Assembly: GCA_030427085.1 (NCBI GenBank)
Contig: JAUHXH010000001.1
Coordinates: 1,277,955-1,341,954, forward strand
Source of the DNA: Gammaproteobacteria bacterium
GTDB lineage: Bacteria > Pseudomonadota > Gammaproteobacteria > Pseudomonadales > Halieaceae
DNA length: 64,000 nt
Direction of reading: 5' to 3'
The notes under the pieces were generated by a model. It worked only from the letters and a program-made list of their open reading frames with translations. It made no database searches and was not told the origin of the DNA. The stretch's first letter is position 1. The number at the start of each line of letters is the position of its first letter. Positions 29,087 to 39,812 of the stretch are shown here, piece by piece. The translations under genes were made by a program, and so were the position numbers.

Positions 29087-29890
29087 ATGATGACACCGAC
29101 CTTCTCTCTCCACCGGGGCAATACACCCCTGTTGATCAGCATGCCGCACTGCGGTGAAGCGCTGCCCGAAGCCTTGCAACCACGGCTGACGCCGCTGGCA
29201 CTGACGCTGGGAGACACCGACTGGCACCTGCCCCGGCTGTACGATTTTGCCGGTGACCTGGGTGCCTCTATGCTGCAGCCTCACTACTCGCGCTACCTGA
29301 TCGACCTCAACCGACCGGCGGACAATACCCCGCTCTATCCAGGTGCAGCGGGCACCGACCTCTGCCCCCTCACCACTTTCGACGGTGAGCCGCTGTATCG
29401 CGAAGGTGAGCAACCAACAGACGCCGAGGTTGCGCAACGGCTGCGGGACGTTTGGCAGCCCTATCACGCGGCTCTGGGTGAAGAATTGGCGCGCCTGCGT
29501 GAGCAGTTTGGTTTCGCCGTGCTGTTCGAAGCGCATTCCATCCGCTCGGTGGTGCCGAGACTGTTCGACGGCGAACTCCCCGTATTCAGCCTGGGCACCG
29601 CCGGCGGTAGTAGTTGTGCCGCCTCACTGCGCCAGGCCGCTTCCAATGCGCTGGCCGAGGATGGCCGATCATTGGTTGTGGATGCCCGCTTCAAAGGCGG
29701 GTATATCACCCGAGCGTACGGTGACCCGGCGAACAACATTCACAGCATGCAACTGGAGTTGGCCCAGCGCAGCTATATGCAGGAATCGGAGCCCTACCAC
29801 TACCTGCCGGACGTAGCAGCCGGTGTTAAGCCCAGCCTTCAAAACCTGATACAGTCCCTGCTCGATTGGGCCGGGAGCCAACCATCATGA
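29087..29890 (+). CDS. hutG: N-formylglutamate deformylase
   Basis: 267 residues from ATG 29087 (a second ATG follows at 29090). It hydrolyses N-formylglutamate to glutamate and formate, the last step of the five-step histidine pathway. Family landmarks: [53 protein letters not shown] and [11 protein letters not shown]. Only 4 bp separate the operator palindrome from the ATG, and no ribosome-binding site is visible, so translation may be leaderless. The stop overlaps the hutI start by 4 bp. Confidence 0.95.
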   Translation: MMTPTFSLHRGNTPLLISMPHCGEALPEALQPRLTPLALTLGDTDWHLPRLYDFAGDLGASMLQPHYSRYLIDLNRPADNTPLYPGAAGTDLCPLTTFDGEPLYREGEQPTDAEVAQRLRDVWQPYHAALGEELARLREQFGFAVLFEAHSIRSVVPRLFDGELPVFSLGTAGGSSCAASLRQAASNALAEDGRSLVVDARFKGGYITRAYGDPANNIHSMQLELAQRSYMQESEPYHYLPDVAAGVKPSLQNLIQSLLDWAGSQPS

Positions 29891-31095
29891 CCACTCGTCT
29901 CCTACGCAATGTCCACCTCGCCACCATGGTGGCCACACCACAGGATCCCTGGGGCAGCATCCGCAATGCCGCTTTGGTCCTGCAGGGAGAACACATCGCC
30001 TGGGCTGGCCCTTTGGATGCCCTCCCCGTTCAGGCATGGGACGAAGAAATCGATGGACAGGGCTCATGGGTGACGCCTGGGCTCATCGACTGTCACACCC
30101 ATCTGGTCTACGGCGGCAATCGCGCCGATGAGTTCGAACAGCGCCTGGAGGGTGTGGCCTATGAAGAAATCGCCCGGCGCGGCGGTGGCATTCTGTCCAC
30201 GGTACGGGCAACGCGCGAGGCCAGTGAAGAAGCCTTGTTCCACAGTGCCGCGCGCCGCCTGCAGTGTTTCCTGCGCGAAGGCGTGACCGGCATCGAAATC
30301 AAATCGGGTTACGGCCTGGATACGGAAAGCGAGCTGAAAATGTTGCGTGTGGCACGGCGGCTGGAACGCGACTTTCCCGTCACTGTCAGCACGACGTTCC
30401 TCGGCGCCCACGCTTTGCCGCCGGAGTTTCCCGATAACGACAGCTATATCGAACATCTCTGCCACGAAATGCTGCCGGAAGTGGCGCGCTCAGGCCTGGC
30501 CGATGCCGTGGATATCTTCTGTGAGGGTATTGGCTTCGATACCGTGCAGACGCGGCGTTATCTCGAGACGGCTCGCGCGCTGGCTCTACCCTGCAAAATT
30601 CACGCGGAGCAACTGAGCAACCTTGGCGGTACCGCCCTGGCCGCTGAGTTTGGTGCGCGTTCGGCCGACCATCTGGAATACCTCGATGCGGACGGCATCG
30701 CGGCAATGTCTCGCAGTGGCACCGCTGCAGTGCTTCTGCCGGGCGCTTTTTATTTTTTGCGCGAACGCCAATTGCCACCGGTTGAAGCCTTGCGCGAGGC
30801 GGGTGTTCCCATCGCCATTGCCAGCGACTGCAATCCCGGGAGCTCTCCGGCGCTATCGTTGCTCCTGATGCTCAATATGGCTTGCTCCCTGTTTCGCCTG
30901 ACCCCCGCCGAAGCAGTAGCGGGCGTTACCAGGCACGCTGCACAGGCACTTGGCTGGCAAGACCGTGTCGGTGTGCTTGCCGAAGGTATGCAAGCCGATC
31001 TCGCGCTGTGGAACGTCGAACACCCGGCTGAACTGTGCTATCACATCGGCGGCAATCCCTGCGTCGGGGTATTCAAAGGAGGCCAACGCCTGTGA
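29887..31095 (+). CDS. hutI: Imidazolonepropionase
   Basis: 402 residues, metal-dependent amidohydrolase that opens imidazolonepropionate to N-formimidoylglutamate. Metal and substrate motifs: [70 protein letters not shown] and [10 protein letters not shown]. The ATG overlaps the hutG stop (ATGA), and its own stop overlaps the GTG of hutF. An upstream in-frame ATG at 29866 lies inside hutG and is not preferred. Confidence 0.97.
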   Translation: MTTRLLRNVHLATMVATPQDPWGSIRNAALVLQGEHIAWAGPLDALPVQAWDEEIDGQGSWVTPGLIDCHTHLVYGGNRADEFEQRLEGVAYEEIARRGGGILSTVRATREASEEALFHSAARRLQCFLREGVTGIEIKSGYGLDTESELKMLRVARRLERDFPVTVSTTFLGAHALPPEFPDNDSYIEHLCHEMLPEVARSGLADAVDIFCEGIGFDTVQTRRYLETARALALPCKIHAEQLSNLGGTALAAEFGARSADHLEYLDADGIAAMSRSGTAAVLLPGAFYFLRERQLPPVEALREAGVPIAIASDCNPGSSPALSLLLMLNMACSLFRLTPAEAVAGVTRHAAQALGWQDRVGVLAEGMQADLALWNVEHPAELCYHIGGNPCVGVFKGGQRL

Positions 31096-32471
31096 AGCAG
31101 GTGCATTGCGAAGAGGCACTGCTACCCTCGGGTTGGGCCCACAATGTGCTGTTGAACATCGATGAAAACGGTGCCTTCGCCGCCATCTCCAGCGACCAGC
31201 CTGCCCCCGCGGATGCGGAACGGGTTTCAGGCATTGCCATTCCGGGCGTACCTAATTGTCACTCCCACGCCTTCCAGCGAGCGATCACCGGACTCACTGA
31301 ACGGAGGGGCCAGGGAAAAGACAACTTCTGGAGCTGGCGCAACGCCATGTACCAGGCGCTCTCCGGCATTGGCCCGGAAGAACTTCAGGGGCTGGCTGAA
31401 CAGCTTTATCTGGAACTACTGAGCCACGGCTATACCCGTGTTGCAGAGTTCCACTACCTTCACCATGCACCAGGCGGCCCCCCCTACTCGGACCCGGCAG
31501 AAATGTCGCGTCGATTGATTCAGGCCGCCCGGAATGTCGGCATCGGATTGACGCTGCTCCCCGTGCTGTATTGCCGTCGTGGTTTCGACGCCAACCCGGT
31601 AGAAAGCGGCCAGCAACGCTTCGCCCACAGCATGGACCGATATCTGCAGCTACTCGCAGAACTTCAGGCTGAGTGTGCGGCTGACCCCAACCTGAGCCTT
31701 GGCATTGCCCCCCACTCACTGCGTGCAGTCACCCCCGGCGAGTTGGCCGATTGTGTTACAGCACTGGAATCACTGCCGAGTTCAGCTCCCTTCCACATCC
31801 ATATCGCAGAGCAACAGCGCGAAGTTGAAGAGTGCGTACATCACCGAGGTGCGCGACCGGTACGCTGGCTGCTCGACAACGTCGCTGTAGATTCGCGCTG
31901 GTGTCTGGTCCACGCGACGCACATGGATGCCGGAGAAGTGGCTGACCTTGCAGCGTCCGGCGCCATAGCCGGCCTTTGCCCCACCACCGAAGCCAACCTC
32001 GGGGACGGACTGTTCCCCGCCCCGGACTATCTGGCGCAGGGCGGAACCATCGCCATCGGCTCGGACAGCCAGGTGGGAGTATCGCCCGCGGAAGAGCTGC
32101 GTTTACTTGAATACGGCCAGCGCCTGGTGCATCAGGGTCGCGCTGTGCTCGCTAGCGAGCAGCACCCGGACGTTGGCAGTTATTTACTGCAAAGCGTGCT
32201 GGCCGGCGGCGCCAATGCAGCCGGCAGTGTGGGGGGCGCACTGACCGTGGGTGCAAGCGCGGACCTCGTGGTACTCGACAGCGAGCATCCGTCGCTAAGT
32301 GGGCGTCGTGCTGCCACCGCCCTGAACAGCTGGATTTTCTCCAGCCAGGGCAATCCCGTACGGCATGTCATGCAGGGCGGACAGTGGCGGATCAGGGACT
32401 ATCAACATCGGGAGCAGGCCCACATATCCGAGCGCTTCAATCGTATTCAGCGCCAGCTACTGAATCGCTAG
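31092..32471 (+). CDS. hutF: Formimidoylglutamate deiminase
   Basis: 459 residues from GTG 31092, which overlaps the hutI stop as GTGA; the product then begins with the usual HutF opening ([15 protein letters not shown]). It deiminates N-formimidoylglutamate to N-formylglutamate and ammonia. Motifs: [14 protein letters not shown] (metal histidines), [27 protein letters not shown] and [18 protein letters not shown]. Its presence with hutG means the organism uses the five-step (Pseudomonas-type) route rather than HutE-type formiminoglutamase. Last gene of the rightward hut arm. Confidence 0.96.
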   Translation: MKQVHCEEALLPSGWAHNVLLNIDENGAFAAISSDQPAPADAERVSGIAIPGVPNCHSHAFQRAITGLTERRGQGKDNFWSWRNAMYQALSGIGPEELQGLAEQLYLELLSHGYTRVAEFHYLHHAPGGPPYSDPAEMSRRLIQAARNVGIGLTLLPVLYCRRGFDANPVESGQQRFAHSMDRYLQLLAELQAECAADPNLSLGIAPHSLRAVTPGELADCVTALESLPSSAPFHIHIAEQQREVEECVHHRGARPVRWLLDNVAVDSRWCLVHATHMDAGEVADLAASGAIAGLCPTTEANLGDGLFPAPDYLAQGGTIAIGSDSQVGVSPAEELRLLEYGQRLVHQGRAVLASEQHPDVGSYLLQSVLAGGANAAGSVGGALTVGASADLVVLDSEHPSLSGRRAATALNSWIFSSQGNPVRHVMQGGQWRIRDYQHREQAHISERFNRIQRQLLNR

Positions 32472-32594
32472 TCTTTAGCCGTCGCACGCAGTCACAAAAC
32501 ATTCATTTCATCTTTACCCCGCTGACATACAGCAGGGGCAATCTTGCCGCCAGTTGAACTCACCCAACAGCGATGATCGCATCAGGGGGTAACA

Positions 32595-32795
32595 ATGGAC
32601 GCGCATGTAAAGTCACCCGGCTCGGTAGAAAAAGACCGTATCCGCGTAGAGATCGACGACCAGGTTCGCCAGTTTTTACAACAGGGTGGCCGCATCGATG
32701 TACTCAATGACAAGGCCGGCAAGCAGGCGCAAGTGGCAGGCCGCTGGCAAACTCTGGATGACGAACTGCCGGCCAGCGTTCACGCCGAAGCATGA
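32595..32795 (+). CDS. Small hypothetical protein coupled to the acyltransferase gene
   Basis: 66 residues, with AGGGGG 5-6 bases before the ATG. It is highly charged, with no signal or membrane helix. A central VRQFLQQGGRIDVL segment resembles the FLxxGGxI pattern seen in small gammaproteobacterial proteins, including SutA-like RNA polymerase-binding proteins, but the similarity is too short to name it. Its stop overlaps the next start by 4 bp (ATGA), which supports it as a real, translationally coupled gene. Confidence 0.6.
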   Translation: MDAHVKSPGSVEKDRIRVEIDDQVRQFLQQGGRIDVLNDKAGKQAQVAGRWQTLDDELPASVHAEA

Positions 32796-34573
32796 TCGAC
32801 ATTCAAGCTACGCTGGAAGCGCGCTATCCGCGCTTTTGCCAGCGCCATCAGCGCGCCGCAAAAACACTGGTACGCTTTCTCAGCTTCTTGTTTTATGAGT
32901 CCCGATTTCGGCAGTTCGCACGGGACTACCCTCACCTGGAAGGGTTTGATTTCGTCGAAGGGGTACTGCGCTACTTCGATTTCAGCCTGCGACTGAGGGA
33001 CAACGAGCGCGCTCGCATCCCGGCCAGTGGCCGCGTAATGATCGTGGCCAATCACCCCATTGGCTCGCTCGATGGACTCGCCTTGTTGCAACTGGTACGC
33101 GCCACGCGGCCAGACGTGCGCATCGTTGCCAATGATGTGCTATCCGGTATCGGGCCGCTGGAACCGCTGCTGTTGCCGGTGAACAATATGGGCGGAAACA
33201 CACCGCGCCAAAACCTGCGCAACATTCGCGCCTATCTGGAACAGGACGGCGCCGTTATCATTTTTCCGGCAGGGGAAGTATCCCGGCTGGGTGCGCGCGG
33301 TGTGCGCGACGGCAAATGGCACGGCGGTTTCGTCAAACTGGCCAGTGCAACCGCAGCGCCAATCCTGCCGATTTTCGTAGCGGGGCGGAATTCGGTTTTC
33401 TTCTATAGCCTTTCATTTCTCGCCAAACCGCTATCGACGGTGTGGCTGGTTCGAGAAATGTTCAAGCAAAGCCACAATGTTGTAGACGCCCGGGTTGGCA
33501 ACCCCATTCCTCACCACAGCTATCGCGGCTACAACGCCAACGCCAAACGATTGGCGAAACTGTTCCGCAAACATGTCTACCGACTGGCGCGCAACGGCCG
33601 CCCCATCTTCCAGACCGAAGAAACGGTAGCGCCCGCCGAAAGTCGCCTGTTGCTGAAACGAGAACTGGGGGCCTGTGAACAACTGGGCGAAACGCCCGAC
33701 GGCAAGCAGATTCTGCTGTATCGCCAACGCCCCGGCGATTGCGTGATGCGGGAACTGGGCCGCCTGAGGGAACTGACCTTCCGCTCAGTGGGTGAAGGCA
33801 GCGGCTTGCCACGCGACATCGACCGCTTCGATCGCGACTACCTGCACCTGATTTTGTGGGACGCCAATGAACTGGAAATCGCCGGCGCCTATCGCTTTGG
33901 GGATGCCGCGCAGCTAACACGCCAGCGCGGCCTGGAGGGTTTGTACACCCACAGCCTGTTCCGCTTCGGTGCTGCCATGCAACCCTACTTTGATCAGGGT
34001 CTGGAGCTGGGCCGCAGTTTTGTGCAGCCGCGGTACCAGGACCGTCGCAGCCTGGATTACCTGTGGTGGGGCATCGGCGCGTTTTTGCAGCGACATCCGC
34101 AGTACCGCTATCTGTTCGGTCCCGTCACGATCAGTGCCTACTACGGACGGGAATGCACCGCGCACCTGGCGTATTACTATCAGCAACATCACGGCGGGAA
34201 TCTTGCCGTTGAAGCACGTCTGCCCTTCGAATCTGACGCCGCTCTTAGGGCAGAACTGGAAAGCACCTACAGCGACGTTGATCGCGAAGAGGGTTTCCGC
34301 CGTCTACGCAGCACCCTGAAAGCCAAGGGCCTGTGCGTGCCCCCGCTCTACAAACACTATATGGACGCCGCCGAACCAGACGGCGTGGCAGTCGCAGCAT
34401 TCAACATAGACCCCGACTTCGCGGACTGCGTCGACGGTTTCGTCATGCTGGATCTCACACGTCTGAAACCCAGCCGGCAGAAGCGCTATTTGGGTAGCGA
34501 GGACTTCTTCGACCAGACAAACGCCACGGTGCCCAGCGTAACAACTGAAGCCGGAACTCCATCAGCTGGCTGA
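32792..34573 (+). CDS. olsF: Bifunctional acyltransferase, OlsF-like (PlsC-type domain plus GNAT-type N-acyltransferase)
   Basis: 593 residues in two domains. Residues about 1-270 form a PlsC-like acyltransferase with NHPIGSLDG (H88, D94), GGNTPRQNLR, FPAGEVSR and PILPIFVAG, the four usual motifs. Residues about 290-590 resemble the OlsB/hemolysin-type N-acyltransferase (ELTFRSVGEGSGLPRDIDRF, then HLILWD and IAGAYRFGDA). In Serratia a fusion of this order, OlsF, makes ornithine lipids: the C-terminal half acylates ornithine and the N-terminal half adds the second chain. The function here is inferred from that architecture. Another lipid-linked substrate remains possible. The 3' end overlaps the LysR gene by 12 bp. 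Confidence 0.78.
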   Translation: MIDIQATLEARYPRFCQRHQRAAKTLVRFLSFLFYESRFRQFARDYPHLEGFDFVEGVLRYFDFSLRLRDNERARIPASGRVMIVANHPIGSLDGLALLQLVRATRPDVRIVANDVLSGIGPLEPLLLPVNNMGGNTPRQNLRNIRAYLEQDGAVIIFPAGEVSRLGARGVRDGKWHGGFVKLASATAAPILPIFVAGRNSVFFYSLSFLAKPLSTVWLVREMFKQSHNVVDARVGNPIPHHSYRGYNANAKRLAKLFRKHVYRLARNGRPIFQTEETVAPAESRLLLKRELGACEQLGETPDGKQILLYRQRPGDCVMRELGRLRELTFRSVGEGSGLPRDIDRFDRDYLHLILWDANELEIAGAYRFGDAAQLTRQRGLEGLYTHSLFRFGAAMQPYFDQGLELGRSFVQPRYQDRRSLDYLWWGIGAFLQRHPQYRYLFGPVTISAYYGRECTAHLAYYYQQHHGGNLAVEARLPFESDAALRAELESTYSDVDREEGFRRLRSTLKAKGLCVPPLYKHYMDAAEPDGVAVAAFNIDPDFADCVDGFVMLDLTRLKPSRQKRYLGSEDFFDQTNATVPSVTTEAGTPSAG

Positions 34574-35455
34574 GCTGGACCACCGCCCCGCCGCCAACCA
34601 CTCCACAAAAGCGGCATTGGCCACCGACAACCGCCGCCCCCGACGCCGTGCAAGCGCCAGGGGTACTCTGACCGCCGGAGAAAAGGGGATACCTACAATC
34701 CCCCCTTCCTGCTCTGCCAACATGCGTAGCCCCACCGTGGCCCCTACGCCCTGCCTGACCATACGCACGATCAAAGGCAGGAAATCGGTCTGGAGTCGCA
34801 GTTGGGGCGTTACCGCATGTTCACTGCACAACTGATCCAGCGCCCGACGTACGAAATAACCACCCTCGTACACCACCATGGGCAGGCCCTCCAGGGTTTT
34901 GGCGCCAACCCGCCGGCGGGAAGCCAGTGGATGCGTTTGCGCCACGCAGAGCAGCATGGTTTCCTCTACCAGTGGAATCAGTTCCAGGTCTTGCGGCGAC
35001 TCCCCCACTCCCATGCTGACCACACCCAGTTCGATGAGATCGTCGCGCAACATGGATTCCACCCGGGCGGTTCCGGCCTGGGTGACCGACGCGCTCAAGC
35101 CCGGGTGTCGATCCAGAAAGTCACCTAGCAGGCCCGGCAAGAAGTAAGTCGCCAACATTGAAGGGCATGCGATACGCAACTCGCCGGTCAGTAAACCCCG
35201 CAGTTCGCTGGCCGACTGTTGCAGGGACTGCACATCCTCGAGAATACGACGAGCGCGCTCCGCAACGCGCGTACCTTCCGGCGTCAGATTGACTGTACGC
35301 CCCCCGCGCTGCAACAGGGCAAAGCCCAGTTCCTGTTCCAGCTTGGCGACGGCAATGCTCACCGCAGGCTGCGCCATGGGTAGCGCGCGTGCTGCCGCGC
35401 TGAAGCTTTTCGCTTCTACCACGGCGAGAAATATCTCCAGCTTTCGAAGATCCAC
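34562..35455 (-). CDS. LysR-family regulator, probably of glutarate/lysine catabolism
   Basis: 297 residues. The N-terminal helix-turn-helix is FLAVVEAKSFSAAARALPMA followed by QPAVSIAVAKLEQELG. The rest is the LysR effector-binding domain (about 88-290). It is divergent from gcdH and the CoA-transferase, so by analogy with the gcdR-gcdH arrangement in Pseudomonas it probably activates them in response to a glutarate-pathway metabolite. An AT-rich near-palindrome lies in the shared 99-bp gap. Confidence 0.88.
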   Translation of the reverse strand: MDLRKLEIFLAVVEAKSFSAAARALPMAQPAVSIAVAKLEQELGFALLQRGGRTVNLTPEGTRVAERARRILEDVQSLQQSASELRGLLTGELRIACPSMLATYFLPGLLGDFLDRHPGLSASVTQAGTARVESMLRDDLIELGVVSMGVGESPQDLELIPLVEETMLLCVAQTHPLASRRRVGAKTLEGLPMVVYEGGYFVRRALDQLCSEHAVTPQLRLQTDFLPLIVRMVRQGVGATVGLRMLAEQEGGIVGIPFSPAVRVPLALARRRGRRLSVANAAFVEWLAAGRWSSSAS

Positions 35456-35471
35456 AATTCATTTACCTTTT

Positions 35472-35495
35472 ATATGGTTAATATTTAAATCATAT
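35472..35495. promoter_or_regulatory. Candidate LysR binding site
   Basis: A 24-bp AT-rich near-palindrome (ATATGGTTAATA then TTTAAATCATAT) with 9 of 12 paired positions complementary lies between the divergent LysR gene and gcdH. It contains the T-N11-A pattern expected for LysR regulators. Predicted by position and symmetry only. Confidence 0.5.
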
Positions 35496-35554
35496 ATTTT
35501 TTCTATTTATCGGCAACTGCTACAGTGGCCGTTTATTTGCATCAGGAGTTCCCC

Positions 35555-36736
<1,182 letters not shown>

Positions 36737-36737
36737 C

Positions 36738-37916
36738 ATGAGTGGCGCCCTCTCCCATCTGAAGGTACTGGATCTGTCACGCGTGCTGGCGGGGCCATGG
36801 GCGAGCCAGTTACTGGCTGATCTTGGCGCCGAGGTAATCAAGATTGAACGGCCCGGGAGTGGTGATGACACCCGCGGCTGGGGCCCGCCCTTCCTCAAGT
36901 GCGCCGACGGCAACGAAACGTCGGAATCGGCCTATTTCCTTTGCACCAATCGCGGCAAGCAGTCTGTGTGTATCGACATTGATACAGAAGAAGGGCAACA
37001 CCACCTGCGCTCACTGGCAGCACAGTGCGACGTGGTGATCGAGAACTTCAAGGTGGGCGGCGCCGCTCGCTATGGCTTGGACTACGCCGGTCTGTCCGCC
37101 ATAAACCCGCAACTGGTGTATTGCTCCATCACCGGGTTTGGCCAGAACGGCCCATTCGCAGAGCGCCCGGGCTACGACTTCCTCATTCAGGCGCTGGGCG
37201 GATTGATGAGCATCACCGGCGCGCCGGATGCAGAGGGAGGTTCCCCGCAGAAAGTAGGCGTTGCACTGACTGACATCATGACAGGCCTCTACGCCACCAT
37301 CGGCATTCTGGCAGCACTGTCCGAACGGGAACGCAGCGGGCTGGGTCAGTACGTGGACCTCGCGCTGCTGGATGTTACGGCGGCCACGCTCGCGAATCAG
37401 GCCAGCAATTTTCTCGTTGGCGGCAAGGTGCCGGAGCGGCTTGGCAATGCCCACCCCAACATCGTGCCCTACCAAAGCTTTGTCACTTCCGACGGGCACT
37501 GCATTGTTGCCGTGGGGAACGACGCACAGTTTGCACGCTTTGCCGAAGCGCTCGGTCTGGCAGATCTGGCCCAGGACCCTCGCTTTGTCACCAACCAGGC
37601 ACGGGTAGATCATCGCGAGGAGCTCATCCCCCAGCTGCAACGTGTAATGCTGGAGCGTACCAAAGCCGAATGGATTGCCATTCTGGAGTCAGCAGGTGTA
37701 CCCGCAGGGCCCATCAACCAGATCGATGAGGTGTTTCAACATCCGCAGGTTCTGGCGCGGGAAATGCGCATCAATGTGCCCCACCCCGACAACCCGGCAC
37801 TGGAGTTGGTGGGTTGCCCCATCAAACTGTCGCGCACGCCAGTTCAGTATCAGCGCCCGCCACCCAAACTGGGCGAGCACACCGACGAGGTTTTGGGCGC
37901 CCTGCAACAGGATTAG
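36738..37916 (+). CDS. CaiB/BaiF-family CoA-transferase, probable succinyl-CoA:glutarate CoA-transferase
   Basis: 392 residues, class III CoA-transferase. The N-terminal [22 protein letters not shown] and [20 protein letters not shown], then [15 protein letters not shown] and [20 protein letters not shown], are hallmark segments; the aspartate that forms the CoA-thioester is in the [10 protein letters not shown] region. It lies 2 bp after gcdH, so it probably makes glutaryl-CoA for it from glutarate and succinyl-CoA. The substrate is inferred from this context. The stop overlaps the convergent nuclease gene by 4 bp. Confidence 0.87.
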   Translation: MSGALSHLKVLDLSRVLAGPWASQLLADLGAEVIKIERPGSGDDTRGWGPPFLKCADGNETSESAYFLCTNRGKQSVCIDIDTEEGQHHLRSLAAQCDVVIENFKVGGAARYGLDYAGLSAINPQLVYCSITGFGQNGPFAERPGYDFLIQALGGLMSITGAPDAEGGSPQKVGVALTDIMTGLYATIGILAALSERERSGLGQYVDLALLDVTAATLANQASNFLVGGKVPERLGNAHPNIVPYQSFVTSDGHCIVAVGNDAQFARFAEALGLADLAQDPRFVTNQARVDHREELIPQLQRVMLERTKAEWIAILESAGVPAGPINQIDEVFQHPQVLAREMRINVPHPDNPALELVGCPIKLSRTPVQYQRPPPKLGEHTDEVLGALQQD

Positions 37917-38506
37917 TGCCGCCGGCGCCAATCCCAGGGAGCTTCCTGATGGGCGGCGCGCCACAATCCCCGCCGGGCGGCGCGCGCCTCCGCCTCGGCT
38001 TGTTCCAGGTCGTGGCGATCACGGGCATGGTAGCGATACCACCAGGCATGGCCATCGCGTACCAGCGCAAGATTGATATCGCGACTGTCCAACCACAACG
38101 TCACCACCTTCCGGCCATAATCATCCGTATCAACTTCTTCCACGCGGACTATTTTGCCGCGGACCCATTGCCGCAAGGCCTCGCGGGATTTTTCACCGTG
38201 AGCCTGCAGTAGCTCCGGAGCGTCGATGCCGTAGAGCCTGGCCTTGATGTTCTGCCCGTCGGGGCCAACCAGATGCAGGGTGTCTCCATCACTAACCCGA
38301 GCCACACGGGCACTGAAGTCCGCGTTTGCAGTGACGGCCCCCGATCCACCTGACCGGCCTGGGTCCGCTGACTGAAACAGCTCTGGCATCCACTGCTCCG
38401 CCGCCCAAACCAGGCCAATCAGCAGCAATAGCCACACAGTTCCCTTTCTGGTTTTAGCCTTCAACTTCACTGCCTTCGTGTAGAAATAAGCCCCATTGTG
38501 CGCCAA
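37913..38506 (-). CDS. Thermonuclease (SNase)-family nuclease, membrane-anchored
   Basis: 197 residues. A single hydrophobic segment at about 21-37 (RKGTVWLLLLIGLVWA) suggests an uncleaved anchor or signal. The SNase domain spans about 62-185, with ARVSDGDTLHLVG, RLYGIDAPEL (near 89-98), TDDYGRKVVTLWL and the C-terminal LVRDGHAWWYRY. The expected active-site arginines and acidic residues are in place. It probably cleaves nucleic acids in the periplasm. It faces the CoA-transferase tail to tail with a 4-bp overlap. Confidence 0.88.
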   Translation of the reverse strand: MAHNGAYFYTKAVKLKAKTRKGTVWLLLLIGLVWAAEQWMPELFQSADPGRSGGSGAVTANADFSARVARVSDGDTLHLVGPDGQNIKARLYGIDAPELLQAHGEKSREALRQWVRGKIVRVEEVDTDDYGRKVVTLWLDSRDINLALVRDGHAWWYRYHARDRHDLEQAEAEARAARRGLWRAAHQEAPWDWRRRH

Positions 38507-38708
38507 ACGTCGCCGGAAAACCTCCCCGGCGCGCTCTTCACCCCTCCCGCCGATACCCCAGGGACGTACAATTATTCACGCCGCCACTTGCTGTGATCTG
38601 CTGATTAGCTGTGATACAAAGGAAAGTGACGCCATGCTGAGTGGAATGTTAAGCCACCGGCAGAGCTACGGCTGACCATCAATCATGGAACAGGCAGGAG
38701 AGCATAAA

Positions 38709-39101
38709 ATGAAGACACTTCCCATTACCCTACTCATGGCGGCCTTTTTGGCGCTGGCTGGATGCAGCGGCGACGACAAGTCAGCCCAGACCATGAGCGA
38801 GTCCCTGGACGAAGCCACTGAGAAGGTATCTGACGCCATGGACGACGCGGCAGATGCAGCTGGCGACGCTATGGATGACGCCGCTGATGCGGTTGGCGAT
38901 GCCTATGATGACGCCGCCGACGCTGCCGGCGATGCCTACGACGACGCTGCAGATGCAATGAGTGATGCAGCGGATTCCGCAGGCGACGCTATGGATGACG
39001 CCATGGACTCGGCATCTGATGCGATGGACGACGCTGAAGACGCAGCCAGCGATGCCATGGACGACGCCAGCGACAAGATCAAATCAGCAACCGAAGATTG
39101 A
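38709..39101 (+). CDS. Lipoprotein made of 11-residue Asp/Ala repeats
   Basis: 130 residues. The start at 38709 has AGGAG at -12 and gives a lipoprotein signal with lipobox LAGC (cysteine near residue 19). From about residue 42 the protein consists of near-identical 11-residue units such as SDAMDDAADAA and GDAYDDAADAM: four units, one 7-residue unit (SDAADSA), then three more units. The repeats contain only D, A, G, S, M, Y, V and a few E/K, forming a very acidic amphipathic helix of the hendecad type. Function unknown: it could be a periplasmic spacer, a divalent-cation binder or a stress (LEA-like) protein. It stands alone with a hairpin after its stop. Confidence 0.84.
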   Translation: MKTLPITLLMAAFLALAGCSGDDKSAQTMSESLDEATEKVSDAMDDAADAAGDAMDDAADAVGDAYDDAADAAGDAYDDAADAMSDAADSAGDAMDDAMDSASDAMDDAEDAASDAMDDASDKIKSATED

Positions 39102-39109
39102 TACTTGAT

Positions 39110-39130
39110 CCCCGGCGCACAGCGCCGGGG
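39110..39130 (+). terminator. Hairpin after the repeat lipoprotein gene
   Basis: CCCCGGCGC (39110-39118), ACA loop and GCGCCGGGG (39122-39130) form a perfect 9-bp GC stem 9 bp after the stop. The following bases lack a T tract, so it may be a weak terminator or an mRNA-stabilising hairpin. Confidence 0.55.
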
Positions 39131-39221
39131 CATCTCCTCCCCATCCAATCACCACTTCAAGCGTTCCTGTCGGAATGCTAACTGATACACTCTCCGGCAA
39201 ACCGCCACCGGAGTACTCACC

Positions 39222-39812
39222 GTGAAATTACTGGGACGCTGGTTCTTACAGGGCCTGGTAGCCCTGCTTCCAATAGCGCTCACACTGGCCATTCTCTACT
39301 GGCTGGCCACTACCGCTGAATCCACCCTCGGCGCCGCGTTGCAAGTTGCACTGCCAGACGGCTGGTATTTCCCGGGCCTGGGCATCCTTGCCGCCTTCGT
39401 CGTCATTACCCTGGTGGGCTTATTGGTCAACGCCTACTTATTCCGTTTGCTACTCGGCGGGATCAACAAGGTGCTGGAGCGCATTCCGCTGGTGCGCACC
39501 CTCTTTGACAGCATTCGTGATATCGCCCGCTTTGCCCAACCGGAAAAGCGGCAGGAAGGTATCCAGCGCGTGGTCAAGGTAACGCTCGACGACGGCCTGA
39601 GTGTGTACGGTTTTGTAACCAGCGAAACCGTCCCCGGCGACAGCAGTGGCAATCTCAAATCAGTCTATCTACCCATGAGTTACCAGATCGGTGGTTTCAC
39701 AGTAGCTGTTGATGAAAAGCGGCTGGAAGACGCGGGCATGGATGTGCAGAGCGCCATGCGCTTCGTGTTAACCGCGGGCATGGTTGGGCAGGGGAAGGAC
39801 TCGACGAAGTAA
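39222..39812 (+). CDS. DUF502 family inner-membrane protein
   Basis: 196 residues with two strong helices (about 7-31 and 49-74) followed by a soluble domain. The sequence WFLQGLVALLPIALTLAILY and the conserved IPLVRTLFDSIRDI segment are diagnostic of DUF502, a widespread bacterial membrane family without an agreed function. Its 3' end overlaps the next, opposite-strand gene by 45 bp, which is long for this window. Confidence 0.87.
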   Translation: MKLLGRWFLQGLVALLPIALTLAILYWLATTAESTLGAALQVALPDGWYFPGLGILAAFVVITLVGLLVNAYLFRLLLGGINKVLERIPLVRTLFDSIRDIARFAQPEKRQEGIQRVVKVTLDDGLSVYGFVTSETVPGDSSGNLKSVYLPMSYQIGGFTVAVDEKRLEDAGMDVQSAMRFVLTAGMVGQGKDSTK

